The translations under genes were made by a program, and so were the position numbers. A stretch of 64,000 nucleotides of DNA from Fuerstiella sp041398845 (GTDB taxonomy: Bacteria; Planctomycetota; Planctomycetia; Planctomycetales; Planctomycetaceae), in assembly GCA_041398845.1 (NCBI GenBank), contig JAWKTZ010000007.1, forward strand, positions 1-64,000. Reading direction: 5' to 3'. The notes under the pieces are model-generated. The model did not search any database and had not been told where the DNA came from. It saw only the letters and a program-made list of their open reading frames with translations. Position 1 is the stretch's first letter, and every line of letters begins with the position of its first letter. Below, piece after piece: positions 16,962 to 26,534 of this stretch.

Positions 16962-18658
16962 CCTCTGGACAACTCGATCCGCGGCATCTCGAGCAGTTTC
17001 CGACGTGCCTCTTCCGCCAGTCGATCGGCTTCCTGTCGAGAAATGAAGAAGTCCTGCTCGTAGTTCTGCTGCAGGAGTTCTCGATACCGTGCCTCCGCTC
17101 GCTGCGTCGCTCGAACCGGGTTGTGGTCAATCAGTATGCGATAGAGATGCGGATGGTCGACGAATTTTCCAAAACAGTTTCCGGTCCTGAGATTCCGAAT
17201 CGTCTTCATCCATTCCAGCAACTGTTCATCAAATCCCGTATATTGCACGCTGCTCAGTTCCCTGAAGTCATCATATTCAGGCAGATGTGACTGACTGCGG
17301 CCCCTTGACGTTGACCGACTGACAGCGCGCGTGCTGCCTTCAACTCGCCCGTCTGAAGAACCGGAACCATCGCTCCGAGTCGTGCCGGTCGCGTCCGAGT
17401 GCTGCGATGTTCCCGAGGATCGGTTGTAGCCGAAACTCCGCTGGTTCACGGTCGAGTCCGCCTGCGTATCCGAAAAGCCTTCGGATTCAAGCCACACGAT
17501 GCGATGTCCTTTGATCAGTTGCTTTCTTTGATAGAGCTCATGCTTGACCAGCTTCTGGTCAAAGCTCAGGATTGCCAGTTCATTCGCGACGATGTCGGCA
17601 TCCTCTGCACTGTTGGCAAACATCAGTCGATTCTGCGCCTGGAAAATCATGCTTCTCAGATCGATGTCACCCTGTTCGAGTTGAGAAAAGCTTTGATGGG
17701 CCATTAGGAGCTTCAAACCGACCTGTCGTACGGTGGGCAAAGCATCCTCGATGTCCGGTGATGCCGCGAATCGCTGAAATTCGTCGAGCACGACCAGCGT
17801 GGGGTCAACAGTCTTCCGACCGTAGACCGTTGCCATCCGAAACGCGGTTTCAAAGATTTCATTCAGTACCAGTGCACCAATCGTGTTTCCCAGCAGATGC
17901 GGAATCTTTCCAAGCTTCGCCACGTTCAGGATCACAATCTTCCGTTCTCGAATCATTCGTTCCACATCAAGGCGGTTTTCAATGACCCCCAGCATGCGAC
18001 GCGTATGTGGTGCTGAGTAGATGGGATCAAATCGATTCCGTGTACTTTCCAGGATACGTGTAGGTTCACTGCCTTTTGCGTTGAGAATCTCCAGCCAGCG
18101 ATGGCGGAGTCCGTCCGGAAGGCGTCGCAGGATGGCTTTGTGCTCGTCACTGCCCGGGTGAAGCAGGTACTCGCTTACCGCAATGGGAAGCTGCATTTCC
18201 GCGATGGCTGACATCGCAGCGTATGACCATTGCATCAATCGTGGTTGCTGCCCCATGTCCTGTGCCTGCCACGCTCGCATGATCAGGTCGACGGTCCGTG
18301 CAACGTGGTAAAAACGATCATCCCCCACAGCCGACCGCAGCGGATTGAACGGGACGACGACGTCGTTGTTGGCTGGTTCGATGTACACAAGCCGGTTGCG
18401 GACGTGCGACGGACATCTGGGACTCGCAATCCACATCAACAGATCTCGGCTGAGTCCGCCCAGCGGATCGATGACGAATATACAGGCCGACTTTTTCCCC
18501 GGCTGCTTCATGATCGGTCGCAGCACAGCATGCAGCGCGACGGTCTTCCCGGTTCCTGTCGCGCCCGCAATGTGGAGGTGACGTGAGAGAGCCTCGGGAT
18601 CCAGCTCCACCGGAAGACCGGAATCAAGGTCTGTACCAACACGAATCGGCAACATCAT
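16853..18658 (-). CDS. TraD/VirD4-like coupling ATPase (left copy)
   Basis: A 601-residue P-loop ATPase of the HerA/TraD/VirD4 class. Walker A is HIAGATGTGKTVAL (about 31-43). Walker B is TLVVLDEFQRFAASPD (about 290), followed by the sensor LKLLMAHQSFSQL. A polar, repetitive linker (Ser/Gly/Thr/Arg, about 410-470) separates the motor from a helical C-terminus (RYRELLQQNYEQDFF). No N-terminal membrane segments are seen, so it must be recruited to the membrane, possibly by the membrane proteins at 18744-22297. With the relaxation protein next to it, it probably pumps element DNA. A second, different ATPase of the class lies at 55949. Confidence 0.8.
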   Translation of the reverse strand: MMLPIRVGTDLDSGLPVELDPEALSRHLHIAGATGTGKTVALHAVLRPIMKQPGKKSACIFVIDPLGGLSRDLLMWIASPRCPSHVRNRLVYIEPANNDVVVPFNPLRSAVGDDRFYHVARTVDLIMRAWQAQDMGQQPRLMQWSYAAMSAIAEMQLPIAVSEYLLHPGSDEHKAILRRLPDGLRHRWLEILNAKGSEPTRILESTRNRFDPIYSAPHTRRMLGVIENRLDVERMIRERKIVILNVAKLGKIPHLLGNTIGALVLNEIFETAFRMATVYGRKTVDPTLVVLDEFQRFAASPDIEDALPTVRQVGLKLLMAHQSFSQLEQGDIDLRSMIFQAQNRLMFANSAEDADIVANELAILSFDQKLVKHELYQRKQLIKGHRIVWLESEGFSDTQADSTVNQRSFGYNRSSGTSQHSDATGTTRSDGSGSSDGRVEGSTRAVSRSTSRGRSQSHLPEYDDFRELSSVQYTGFDEQLLEWMKTIRNLRTGNCFGKFVDHPHLYRILIDHNPVRATQRAEARYRELLQQNYEQDFFISRQEADRLAEEARRKLLEMPRIELSRGQPVAESPEDTGADAGPEDTSRSKSPDPFRRPEENE

Positions 18659-18743
18659 GAAATCACTCCGAATAGAACGAGGAGGAATGCCTCGGCGCGA
18701 ACGATTTCACAGACGTTGTGAAGTCGAGCCCCGTTCGCGCCGT

Positions 18744-19643
18744 TCACATCAGCAGCTTGCGGACTTCTCTGTCCTGAAGGTCGTCCAAAGTGGTTTCGAG
18801 GGTTTCGAGGGTGTCGTCATCCAGGTCCAGCAGGCGCAGACGCTGCTTCTTCGCCCGGAAATGCTCAATGACGTCTTCAAGCGTCTCGAATTCCGGCTGC
18901 GCGGTTCTCTTCCGCGCACCTGCCCGCTCGCGGATCATGTCTTTCAGCTGCTCAGCCCGAACGCTGTATGCTTCCGGATCAAGGTCGTCTGTGAGATACT
19001 TGCTGAAGTATTCCTGAAATCGTTCCGGGGGCAGCGATTCGGCCAGTTCCTTACGGTGGCGGTCGTACAGCAGTTCCGTTTCATACTGGACATTTTCTCG
19101 CGCGCACCTGCGGGCTGCAATGGCGTGCTGCCGTTCCGCGGCTTCCCGCGCGGTTTGTTCCCGATCCGCCGGCGACGGAGACACAGGCCGCGGTTCGACC
19201 CTGCTCATTGTGAAACGTCGCCGAACTCTGGTCAGCAGTTGTCCCGCACGATGGCACGCTCGTCGGACCACCGCGCGGAACTGACCACTCATGGAACCCA
19301 GTACCTGGCCGGAAACGCAGTTTCCGGCCGCGAGCAGCAGCCACGACACACTGGTGAAATACAGGAGCACCAGAAGTGCACGGATCCCGGTGGTGACGAG
19401 CTGTTCTGCATCCCGGAAACCATGACGGCTGACATCACGCACGTACCACGCCATGAACGCGAGGACTCCCAGCCGCAGCCCCCACCCCCGCGCATCCGGC
19501 CTGCCGTGAACGGCTTTCTCGGCCACAAACGCGAGGATCAGGCCGCCGAGGAGCACGCTGCACACGTCACCGCCGTCGACCAGTGCCGCCCACTCTTCGA
19601 GCAATTCCGCCACTGCTGAAATCCCATTCCGTTCTGTTTGCAT
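18744..19643 (-). CDS. membrane protein with cytoplasmic coiled-coil, unknown
   Basis: A 299-residue protein with hydrophobic segments near 28-46 (VCSVLLGGLILAFVAE), 57-69 and 87-107 (RALLVLLYFTSVSWLLLAAG). A basic hinge (RRACHRAGQLLTRVRRRF) and a long charged helical C-terminus follow (EAAERQHAIAARRCAR; ERAGARKRTAQ; DDDTLETLETTLDDLQD). It sits directly upstream of the TraD-like ATPase on the same strand and downstream of a lipoprotein gene. A role as membrane anchor of a transfer machine is inferred from that context. No family is recognised. Confidence 0.65.
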   Translation of the reverse strand: MQTERNGISAVAELLEEWAALVDGGDVCSVLLGGLILAFVAEKAVHGRPDARGWGLRLGVLAFMAWYVRDVSRHGFRDAEQLVTTGIRALLVLLYFTSVSWLLLAAGNCVSGQVLGSMSGQFRAVVRRACHRAGQLLTRVRRRFTMSRVEPRPVSPSPADREQTAREAAERQHAIAARRCARENVQYETELLYDRHRKELAESLPPERFQEYFSKYLTDDLDPEAYSVRAEQLKDMIRERAGARKRTAQPEFETLEDVIEHFRAKKQRLRLLDLDDDTLETLETTLDDLQDREVRKLLM

Positions 19644-19688
19644 CGAATCAATCCTTACCCCGGCCCACGAACCTGCTCGTGCCCAAAT

Positions 19689-21143
19689 TCATTCGTTTGA
19701 CGACGACTCGAACAGAGCCGGCAGATTAAACTTCTGCCAATAACGGCGATCAATACGGAGCCCACCGCCCCGACTGCCGCTTGTCGCTTCGAACTGAAAA
19801 GGCACTTCACGGCGTTGTGAATTCCAGATGACAATCAGTCTGCCTTCCGCCGGCTGACTCGTCTGATAGACGTTGATCCAGAGTGAGATGTCACGCAGCC
19901 GGTTATGGCTGATTTCAGCGACCTCCCACTTCGAAAGATCCTCACGCCCCGACAGTGAGCCTGAATGCCGCACGTCACGCAACAGCTTTCCGAAACTTGT
20001 CTCGGACTGTTTGAAACTGAGTTCCTCCGATGTGCTGCTGTCGCGAATCCACATATCGAGGTCGCACAATTGGTCGACCGAAGCCCAATTGATGGCGAAT
20101 GTGATCGTGTCGCTGGAATGCTCGGCAGCGTCCAGCAGCTCACGGACATCCTCCGGAGCGTCTTCCTCGAAATCTTCCGGGCTTTCCGACGCCCCTTCTG
20201 TGTCGCGTACGCTGGATTCCTCTTCCCCGCTGTCACGTCGATCCGACGATCCGATCACGCGCTGGGCCGTCACCTCGTATCCGATCGTGTTGACAACCGG
20301 TTCCACGTCCGGACGAGTCGACTCCAGACTGACCAGCCGCATCCGGGCGGCTCCGTCGTCATTCATGGCGATGTCGTCGTTGAGTCGCGTCCCGCTGAGC
20401 TCAAATGCAGACCGCGCATCCGCAGTGATCCGCGCGAGATATCCGCCGTTCAGTCGGAAGAACAACTGATAGAACCGAGTCACGGCGCTCTGATGAAGAT
20501 TGTCCGTTCCCCAGGTCGAGCTCGGTGTCAGCCAGGTGATTTCCGAGTCTTCCGGAAATGTCGCCACGCCGCTTCCAAACGGACAAATCGGTGACTGCAA
20601 AGCCGAATCGGTTGGCACAAATCCGTTGGCCATCGACCAGCCAGGCTGCCGGACATCGTGATACACCGGATCGCCGACCAGAATGATCCGGAGCGGAAAC
20701 TCGGTTCTCCGCAACGAAAGCACGGTCGCCGACAGGGCCGGAATCTGCAGCTGGTGGTTGGGTTCTTCGCCTGCGGCGTTCAGGAACTCTCCGATCCGCT
20801 GCAGGCTCCGTTTCGCCGACGGATGGCGGACTCTCGTCCGCAGATCACCGTCCGGAATCTCCAGCGACGCGATCGGACGATGATCGGGAGCCGACACGAC
20901 GTGCACCATGTCCGCTTTCCTGGCGACCTCGGCAATCAAAGTCTGCAGTTCGGACTTCACCTCATTCCGCATCGCATCCGGCAGACCTTTCGATACCACG
21001 ATGATCCACTCATGATTCTCGCTGGCCACGGTGCGCGACGGCCCTCCGCCGTGATGACCGCCGGGCGACGATCCGCCCCTGTCACACCCGGTAATCAGAA
21101 TAATGGTGCAGCACATAAGCAGTGTTTCGACATTCTTTTTCAT
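19689..21143 (-). CDS. lipoprotein, unknown, possible vWA-like fold
   Basis: A 484-residue lipoprotein. The signal peptide ends in a lipobox (CCTIILITGCDR, lipidated Cys about 20). A Gly/His/Ser spacer follows, then an alpha/beta region starting HEWIIVVSKGLPDAMRNEV, with VVSAPDHRPI and FPLRIILVGDPVYHD, which resembles a von Willebrand A-like sheet without a clear MIDAS. An acidic linker (EEESSVRDTEGASESPEDFEED) leads to a C-terminal beta-rich domain with DLDMWIRDSSTSEEL and GGLRIDRRYW. Its start overlaps the end of the upstream gene by four bases (ATGA), showing translational coupling to the membrane protein at 21140. Function unknown. Confidence 0.65.
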   Translation of the reverse strand: MKKNVETLLMCCTIILITGCDRGGSSPGGHHGGGPSRTVASENHEWIIVVSKGLPDAMRNEVKSELQTLIAEVARKADMVHVVSAPDHRPIASLEIPDGDLRTRVRHPSAKRSLQRIGEFLNAAGEEPNHQLQIPALSATVLSLRRTEFPLRIILVGDPVYHDVRQPGWSMANGFVPTDSALQSPICPFGSGVATFPEDSEITWLTPSSTWGTDNLHQSAVTRFYQLFFRLNGGYLARITADARSAFELSGTRLNDDIAMNDDGAARMRLVSLESTRPDVEPVVNTIGYEVTAQRVIGSSDRRDSGEEESSVRDTEGASESPEDFEEDAPEDVRELLDAAEHSSDTITFAINWASVDQLCDLDMWIRDSSTSEELSFKQSETSFGKLLRDVRHSGSLSGREDLSKWEVAEISHNRLRDISLWINVYQTSQPAEGRLIVIWNSQRREVPFQFEATSGSRGGGLRIDRRYWQKFNLPALFESSSNE

Positions 21144-22297
21144 GGATGAATCTCCTTCGAAGTTGGCAGGTCGGGATCGGCCAGAAAGGCCTGTCCGCGA
21201 ATCTGGTTCGTACGCACGGTGAGCTCGGCCTGAAAACGCTTCAGCTCACTCAGGCATGACACGACAAAAGCACTCCGCTCGGATTCCTGTTCCTTCAGCA
21301 GGCTTTCCATATGAGATCTGGCCGCCAGCCACTCTCTGAGCACCGACTTGCGACGGTTGAATCGATCGCTGGCCATGGCGTACAGACGGCCTTCGACCGG
21401 TTCCGTGTGCCAGATCCTTTCTGCTGCACCGGCGACGAACACCGGCAGGATGAGCACCGTGACCGCGAGCAGGAGCATGCTCGTCGTAATCAACGTCCAC
21501 AGCGGCGGCTGCCAGTTTCCGTCCTCCGCAAACACGTCGACGGCTTCATGCATTAGCCCCATCTTGAGGCCGAACAACGTCACTCCCGCCACGACCGCCG
21601 GTACGGCGATCTTCTTCAGTCTGGTGCGAAAGCGAGACTCCTCGTCCCCGTTGAGCCGGTGCCGCGCGAACTTGAAGACGACCAATGGCGCGAGAACGTA
21701 AACACACGCGAAGCAGATGGCTCCCGCCGGATCGTTGAAGAACCCGATCCCGGATCCTTCGACCAGAAACAGCCCGTTGCGCAGTTCGGCAAACAGCCCG
21801 AACACAAACAGCGACAGCCAGAACAGCAGCAGCGAAATCGCCGGCAGTCGCTGCCACAGACTGCTGGAATCTGCAATCGGAACCTGTCGAATCAGCGGGG
21901 CGTGTCGTAGGGCATCATCCCAGCGATCCCGGTCTGCACTCGCGCTGATCAGCATCTCGTCAATCGCCACAATTGCTTTGTCAGCATAAATCCGCTGTTC
22001 GCGTCGATCGCCGTCTGCATCAAATGTGGCTAGGGCCAGACGCCGAACCGACTCCACGGCACTGGATCGTTCCGCCAGCGCGTATCGGATCTTCTGCAGC
22101 GGGATGACCAGAGCCGGAGGCACTGCGAAAAGTTTGCTCTGAGCCTCCCGAGTGAACTCTGGAGGTTTCAGGTCGCCTGAATCAAACGGTTCAAACACGT
22201 GCCGACCGGCAAACACGGAGTTCGACTGAACGTGCGGTTTCCCGTCGGCGGCGACTTGACCGTTCCCGTTGCCATTCTGCTCAGCAATGGATGCCAT
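21140..22297 (-). CDS. four-helix membrane protein, unknown
   Basis: A 385-residue protein with a long soluble N-terminus (about 1-145) and four membrane segments near 151-170, 191-208, 229-248 and 266-290, then a helical cytoplasmic tail (about 310-385). A periplasmic loop (LMHEAVDVFAEDGNWQPPL) lies between the third and fourth. It is the first gene of a minus-strand run with the lipoprotein, the second membrane protein and the TraD-like ATPase. The run looks like an envelope-spanning transfer or secretion complex; that is inference. Confidence 0.65.
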   Translation of the reverse strand: MASIAEQNGNGNGQVAADGKPHVQSNSVFAGRHVFEPFDSGDLKPPEFTREAQSKLFAVPPALVIPLQKIRYALAERSSAVESVRRLALATFDADGDRREQRIYADKAIVAIDEMLISASADRDRWDDALRHAPLIRQVPIADSSSLWQRLPAISLLLFWLSLFVFGLFAELRNGLFLVEGSGIGFFNDPAGAICFACVYVLAPLVVFKFARHRLNGDEESRFRTRLKKIAVPAVVAGVTLFGLKMGLMHEAVDVFAEDGNWQPPLWTLITTSMLLLAVTVLILPVFVAGAAERIWHTEPVEGRLYAMASDRFNRRKSVLREWLAARSHMESLLKEQESERSAFVVSCLSELKRFQAELTVRTNQIRGQAFLADPDLPTSKEIHP

Positions 22298-22737
22298 CTG
22301 ACTCTCCCTGCAAGAGTGTGCTGCTGAAATGCGTCACAATCGACGCCATACAGGGCATTAGACAGCGGTGGCACTGACGCGGATCTGACCGTTACCTGAC
22401 CAAGTGAAACATTGAAAAAGCCGCGAACGTCGTCGTCTGCAAAGCCGCCGAAGCCGAATCTGTCAGAGTTCAATGATCGCGCTGGAATCGTACTCGGGCC
22501 CACAGGGATTGTCGCAGGCCCCTGGAGTTGGCTTGCTCTACGTGAGCCAGCCAGGCTTGAAGTGAGGCCTTGAGATCAGAAAGCGTCATATCGCCGATCG
22601 CAAAAGCGGTGCGTGCGATTGAAGAGCCAGACAATGAAATCATGGGTTTTCACAAACAGGGGAGTGTCCGGGATCGACATTTTTAACTCGCGCGCTCCGA
22701 CTGCGTCGGAGCGTTTCAGAGGGGCAGAGATCAGGAT
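22298..22737. other. intergenic with hairpin downstream of the NACHT gene
   Basis: About 440 bases, no gene seen. GCTCCGAC and GTCGGAGC at 22694-22712 form a perfect 8-bp stem with a three-base loop, 26 bases beyond the stop of the NACHT-FGE gene. It may end that transcript, though only a weak AT stretch (GTTAAAAAT on the minus strand) follows. Confidence 0.5.
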
Positions 22738-25700
22738 TCAGAGTTCAGACAACAGCAACTCAGAGTGCGATGAGGACGACTGGGAAGAAACACAATCGCG
22801 ACACAATCGAATACCCGCGTCGTTGCTGCGGAAGCCCGGTCCGTAGAGGTTGCGGACCGCGGAACGACAGCGGATGGCGGGGTAGAACCACGACCCGCCA
22901 CGCAAAACACGCAACGAGCCGACGAGTGGGCCTTTGTCTGCGTGAAACACTGTCTGTGCAATCAACTCCTGCCACTGAGATTCGCTTGCTTGCACGACAG
23001 TCGGATGTGAATGAACCCGCTTCTGATATGAGTCATCCTTGAACCAATCCCAGCACCATTCCCAGACATTGCCGTGCATGTGCCATAATCCAAAAGCGTT
23101 AGGAGCAAATGTAGTATCCGACTGCATTCCCACCGAGACCGTGACCTTCTTCCACTCCGGATCGGTATCGGCGGAATCCTGAAACGGATCGTCGGGGTTC
23201 GGCTGAAACCGAGCCCGCTGAGAAAAGAGTGTCGCCCCCCAGAAGAAGTGGTCATCCTCACCGTCCCGTCCGGCGCGGCAGGCAAACTCCCATTCCGTTT
23301 CTGTCGGCAAGCGGTAACCATCGCCGAGCCACTTCGAGAAAACGAACGCGTCGTACCATGAAATCGTGATCGCCGGGCAATCCTCTGCCGGGGCATGCTG
23401 ATCGAAGTCTGTGCGATAGGCAGTTTCGATGTGCGGGTCGAACAATCGGTACTGTTCCCGCGTGACCGTCGTCGCCTTCATTTCAAATGGTTGAACACGT
23501 ACCAAATGTGGAGGCCTCTCCCATATGGACCAGTTTGATCCGATTCGAGCCACAGTCGGATCGCGCTGTGGATCCGTTGGATGTTCCCAGTCGTCTGGCG
23601 GACACTGCACGAAATCCACTGTCAGACTGTTTGCGATTTCACTGAGTGCCCGCTTGACCGCTGCCGACTGCGATTCAACGTATTGACCGTCGCACAGATC
23701 GCAGAACTCCTGCCGAAAGTCCGCGATGACCGCGGCCGCTCCCGGCAAACGATTCCAGCGAATGCCACGATGTCGGAGTTGCTGAGAAATCCGGGAATCG
23801 TCAGCGAACAGATGCCACGCCCGGTAGATCAATTCCGTTGGACGGGGTCTCGCCGACTTCGGTCGCCTGAACAGTCCGGCCAGGGCAAGACGAAGTCGCT
23901 CACCGCTATCGATGATTTCCGGCGGCATCTCGATCGCAAACCGCCAGGCGTCCGTCCAGTTTTCATCGGACGCAGCTTCTTCGACCTTCTCACGTTCGGC
24001 ATCATCCCGCCATGGTGTTCCGATGCCGGATGCCAGATACAGGCCGCAATAAAACTCCATCATGCTCTTATGCTTGAAGGAGATTGAATCCGAAGTACTG
24101 GATTCGACAACATTGCGATATGAAAGGCTTGTGGCACGATGAACGAGTTTCCAGTCGACCGTCACAGCGACACGACGCTCAACAGCCATTCGAAAAGATC
24201 TGACGCGGTCACGTCCCTTTACGACGTAGTCATATCGATCATCGGTCATCATCTGAAACGCAGCGGCTGAAATGACCAGTTCCAGTGTGTCAATCAAATC
24301 GTCGTCAAATTCCGCCATCAACTTTGGAAGGGACTCCCGGATCGTGTGCAGGCTCGCCTGCAGATAAAGCTCACTTCGGGTGGAAAACTGCTGCAAATCG
24401 CCACCGGTCGCCAATTGGCGAATCATGGTCAGAAGGAGCGGAACCTGCAGTAGCTCTTTCGCTTCCTCGTACGACGGGATCACTGCACGCAGCAGGTCTT
24501 CCAGTATTTCGTCGCGACGGGCTTCGGCCCTTACAACTCTTGCTAATTCTTCGAGTTGTGCGGCCACCCCGGGAATCCTGCGAATCTCAGCGGTCAAGGG
24601 CATATCCGGGAACAGGAGCTTCCACGCCTGCTCAATCCGGTCCGGACCGTCATTGGATGGTGGAAGGCCGAGTTCATCAATTGGCCTCAATCCCAGAACC
24701 GGAGATCCCGCGGTCAGATATCGGTACTGCTGCTCGACATCGAACGGTTCGATCTGTGCGAAGGCCCAGACCGTCGATTCAAACAGCGGTATGTCTGCGG
24801 CCAGCGCAAAGGGGCGAGTCGTCAGAACCACGTCGCAGTTCACTTCAGGTTCAGAAAGAAACGTGTGAAGTGACTGACAGGCGACGCGCGGCTGGCTGAC
24901 CTGATCAAGAGCGTCGAGAATCAGCACGAGTCGTGAATTGCGGATGGCCCATTCCACAAAGTCGCTCAGCCGTTGAGTGTCGCTGTCCGGCTCCACACCA
25001 AGACAGGATGCAACAGCCTTCACACTGGCGGCCCGATAGTCGGTCGGCCAGCCGACTCCGTCTCGCGTGTCGAAGCGAATCGGCAGACAGTACTCACCGT
25101 TCCGCAGAGACTCCCGGCCGGTTTCTGATGCGAAGAAGGCCTGTACCCGTCGCGAGAAGACGGTCTTTCCGGTCCCGGAACCTTCCGTGAGGCAGAGCCG
25201 AGGACTTTTCCTCAGCAGAGCGGCCAGCTCCAGTTCACCGCCATCGTGCGGCGCGACCGGCGTCGAAGCGGCGCTCTTCTTAGGTGATCGATCAAATCGC
25301 GAGACCACTTCTGGCATCTGCTCGTTGCGGTCCAGCCACGAATAGTGTGGCTCGACGTAGTACAGCAACTGGTCGCCTGCGACCGATTGACGCGCATCGT
25401 CCCAACTAACGCATAGTCGGCGGCAGTACTCGGCAAGCAGAGTTTCGAATTCAGTGGCCGAATTGAAACGGCTTACCGCACCGATGTCGTCGCGGCTTTC
25501 GAGCGTTGAGATTCTTGCTTGAGCGCCTGCTGCTCGTTGTTTGTATTCGGTTCGGAGAATCGAGGCAACTGCATCGTGGATTGGGCGGAGGTCGCTCTCT
25601 GACAAGTCATCCGAACTGCCGTCCACGAAAAAGCGGACTCGAAGGCGGCTGTTTTGATCATCATTCCTGAGAGCGACTGCGGCGTCTTTATCTGCCTTTC

Positions 25701-26163
25701 GTCCATTCAATGTGATTAATTCTCGCCAAGTCTCAACAACTACCCAATTGCGATCCTGTTTCGCGGAGTGCGTTTCCGCTTCACGATGGCAGAATCCGAA
25801 AACGGCCCGAAGTACGGGGGGACTGGGTCTTTTTGCACTTCGCCGTCTTGCCGAATATGCCCCATACAATTCCTTGAAATAGTAAGGACACTGAGCGTAA
25901 AGATCGTCGGAAAGTGCCCTTTCGAGCAAAGAAAGGATCAGGCGTCCAAGAATCGGGGTGCCGGTGCTGCGGTACGCAATCGCTGAAGACAGCGTTTCAA
26001 TCGTGTCATTATCGGCAGGCAATGTGTCGTTCTTGCCGGGTCCCTGCATCTTGAGCCCCGACATTCGAAAGACGGTCTTCGTCCAGAAACGCTCCCGCTC
26101 CATTACCGAAAGCGCCCGAATTTCCTCCGCGCTGGGAAAGTAGATCTCTAGCTGAGGTTCCAT
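22738..26163 (-). CDS. NACHT-type NTPase fused to a formylglycine-generating-enzyme (FGE) fold
   Basis: A 1141-residue signalling NTPase. Residues 1-300 are an unrecognised helical region. The NTPase has Walker A EGSGTGKT (about 327-334) and Walker B LVLILDALDQVS (about 412-422). A helical region follows with IPGVAAQLEEL and LLQVPLLLTMIRQLA, then SFKHKSMMEFYCGLYLA, a winged-helix-like block of STAND proteins. The last 240 residues are an FGE-sulfatase fold: CPAITISWYDAFVFSKWLG, YRLPTETEWEFACRAG, NAFGLWHMHGNVWEWCWDWF, RVLRGGSWF, AVRNLYGPGFRSNDAGIRLC. Of the two catalytic Cys of true FGE only one position (RCRSAVRN) is kept, so it probably binds a ligand rather than modifies sulfatases. Bacterial NACHT proteins are known anti-phage sensors; this one is likely similar. 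It stands alone, without an evident partner gene. Confidence 0.85.
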   Translation of the reverse strand: MEPQLEIYFPSAEEIRALSVMERERFWTKTVFRMSGLKMQGPGKNDTLPADNDTIETLSSAIAYRSTGTPILGRLILSLLERALSDDLYAQCPYYFKELYGAYSARRRSAKRPSPPVLRAVFGFCHREAETHSAKQDRNWVVVETWRELITLNGRKADKDAAVALRNDDQNSRLRVRFFVDGSSDDLSESDLRPIHDAVASILRTEYKQRAAGAQARISTLESRDDIGAVSRFNSATEFETLLAEYCRRLCVSWDDARQSVAGDQLLYYVEPHYSWLDRNEQMPEVVSRFDRSPKKSAASTPVAPHDGGELELAALLRKSPRLCLTEGSGTGKTVFSRRVQAFFASETGRESLRNGEYCLPIRFDTRDGVGWPTDYRAASVKAVASCLGVEPDSDTQRLSDFVEWAIRNSRLVLILDALDQVSQPRVACQSLHTFLSEPEVNCDVVLTTRPFALAADIPLFESTVWAFAQIEPFDVEQQYRYLTAGSPVLGLRPIDELGLPPSNDGPDRIEQAWKLLFPDMPLTAEIRRIPGVAAQLEELARVVRAEARRDEILEDLLRAVIPSYEEAKELLQVPLLLTMIRQLATGGDLQQFSTRSELYLQASLHTIRESLPKLMAEFDDDLIDTLELVISAAAFQMMTDDRYDYVVKGRDRVRSFRMAVERRVAVTVDWKLVHRATSLSYRNVVESSTSDSISFKHKSMMEFYCGLYLASGIGTPWRDDAEREKVEEAASDENWTDAWRFAIEMPPEIIDSGERLRLALAGLFRRPKSARPRPTELIYRAWHLFADDSRISQQLRHRGIRWNRLPGAAAVIADFRQEFCDLCDGQYVESQSAAVKRALSEIANSLTVDFVQCPPDDWEHPTDPQRDPTVARIGSNWSIWERPPHLVRVQPFEMKATTVTREQYRLFDPHIETAYRTDFDQHAPAEDCPAITISWYDAFVFSKWLGDGYRLPTETEWEFACRAGRDGEDDHFFWGATLFSQRARFQPNPDDPFQDSADTDPEWKKVTVSVGMQSDTTFAPNAFGLWHMHGNVWEWCWDWFKDDSYQKRVHSHPTVVQASESQWQELIAQTVFHADKGPLVGSLRVLRGGSWFYPAIRCRSAVRNLYGPGFRSNDAGIRLCRDCVSSQSSSSHSELLLSEL

Positions 26164-26349
26164 CGGAGTCTCCTTGCCAACCCTTTGCCAACCGCTGGAA
26201 AGTTGGCAAATCGCGATCGATTCGATGTTCGATCAGTATACGCAGTGTTTGCGATTGATAACCACCTGTCAGGCTTGGTTGGCAATAAAGATATCTCGGG
26301 AATCAGCGCCGATTTCTCTGTGATTCTCCGCTGGACCTGCGAATGTTTC

Positions 26350-26453
26350 CCTCGGCGTGCTTCCACGAGGAAGCGGTCGCATGGTGCTGTAACACCATGC
26401 GACCTGCAGCAACGCCGAGGTCTCGACAGACGAGGCGCACTGCCTGAACAGTG
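26350..26453. ncRNA. highly structured intergenic element: three-way junction plus two hairpins
   Basis: Perfect pairings fill this stretch. Outer stem: CCTCGGCGT (26350-26358) with ACGCCGAGG (26412-26420). Inside it: GCTTCC-ACGA-GGAAGC (26359-26374), then GGTCGCATGGTG-CTGTAA-CACCATGCGACC (26375-26404, 12 bp), and seven unpaired bases. Downstream follow CTCG-ACAGA-CGAG (26422-26434) and CACTG-CCTGAA-CAGTG (26438-26453). The strand cannot be decided as all pairs are Watson-Crick. On the minus strand it would be the leader of the NACHT-FGE gene; on the plus strand it would precede the gene at 26535. It could be a small RNA, a regulatory leader or a DNA-level element. Confidence 0.6.
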
Positions 26454-26534
26454 TTTCACAGTTTCCGGTTCAGCGCAAGTTTCGCTTAGTCGCGTCAGAC
26501 CCTTCAGTGGTTTTCCTAGCCCGAAGGTGTCGAC

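Noticed and set aside
22738..23100. Diversity-generating retroelement acting on the FGE fold
   Set aside because: The FGE/C-type-lectin-like end would be a classic target, but I see no reverse transcriptase and no adenine-rich template repeat in the window.
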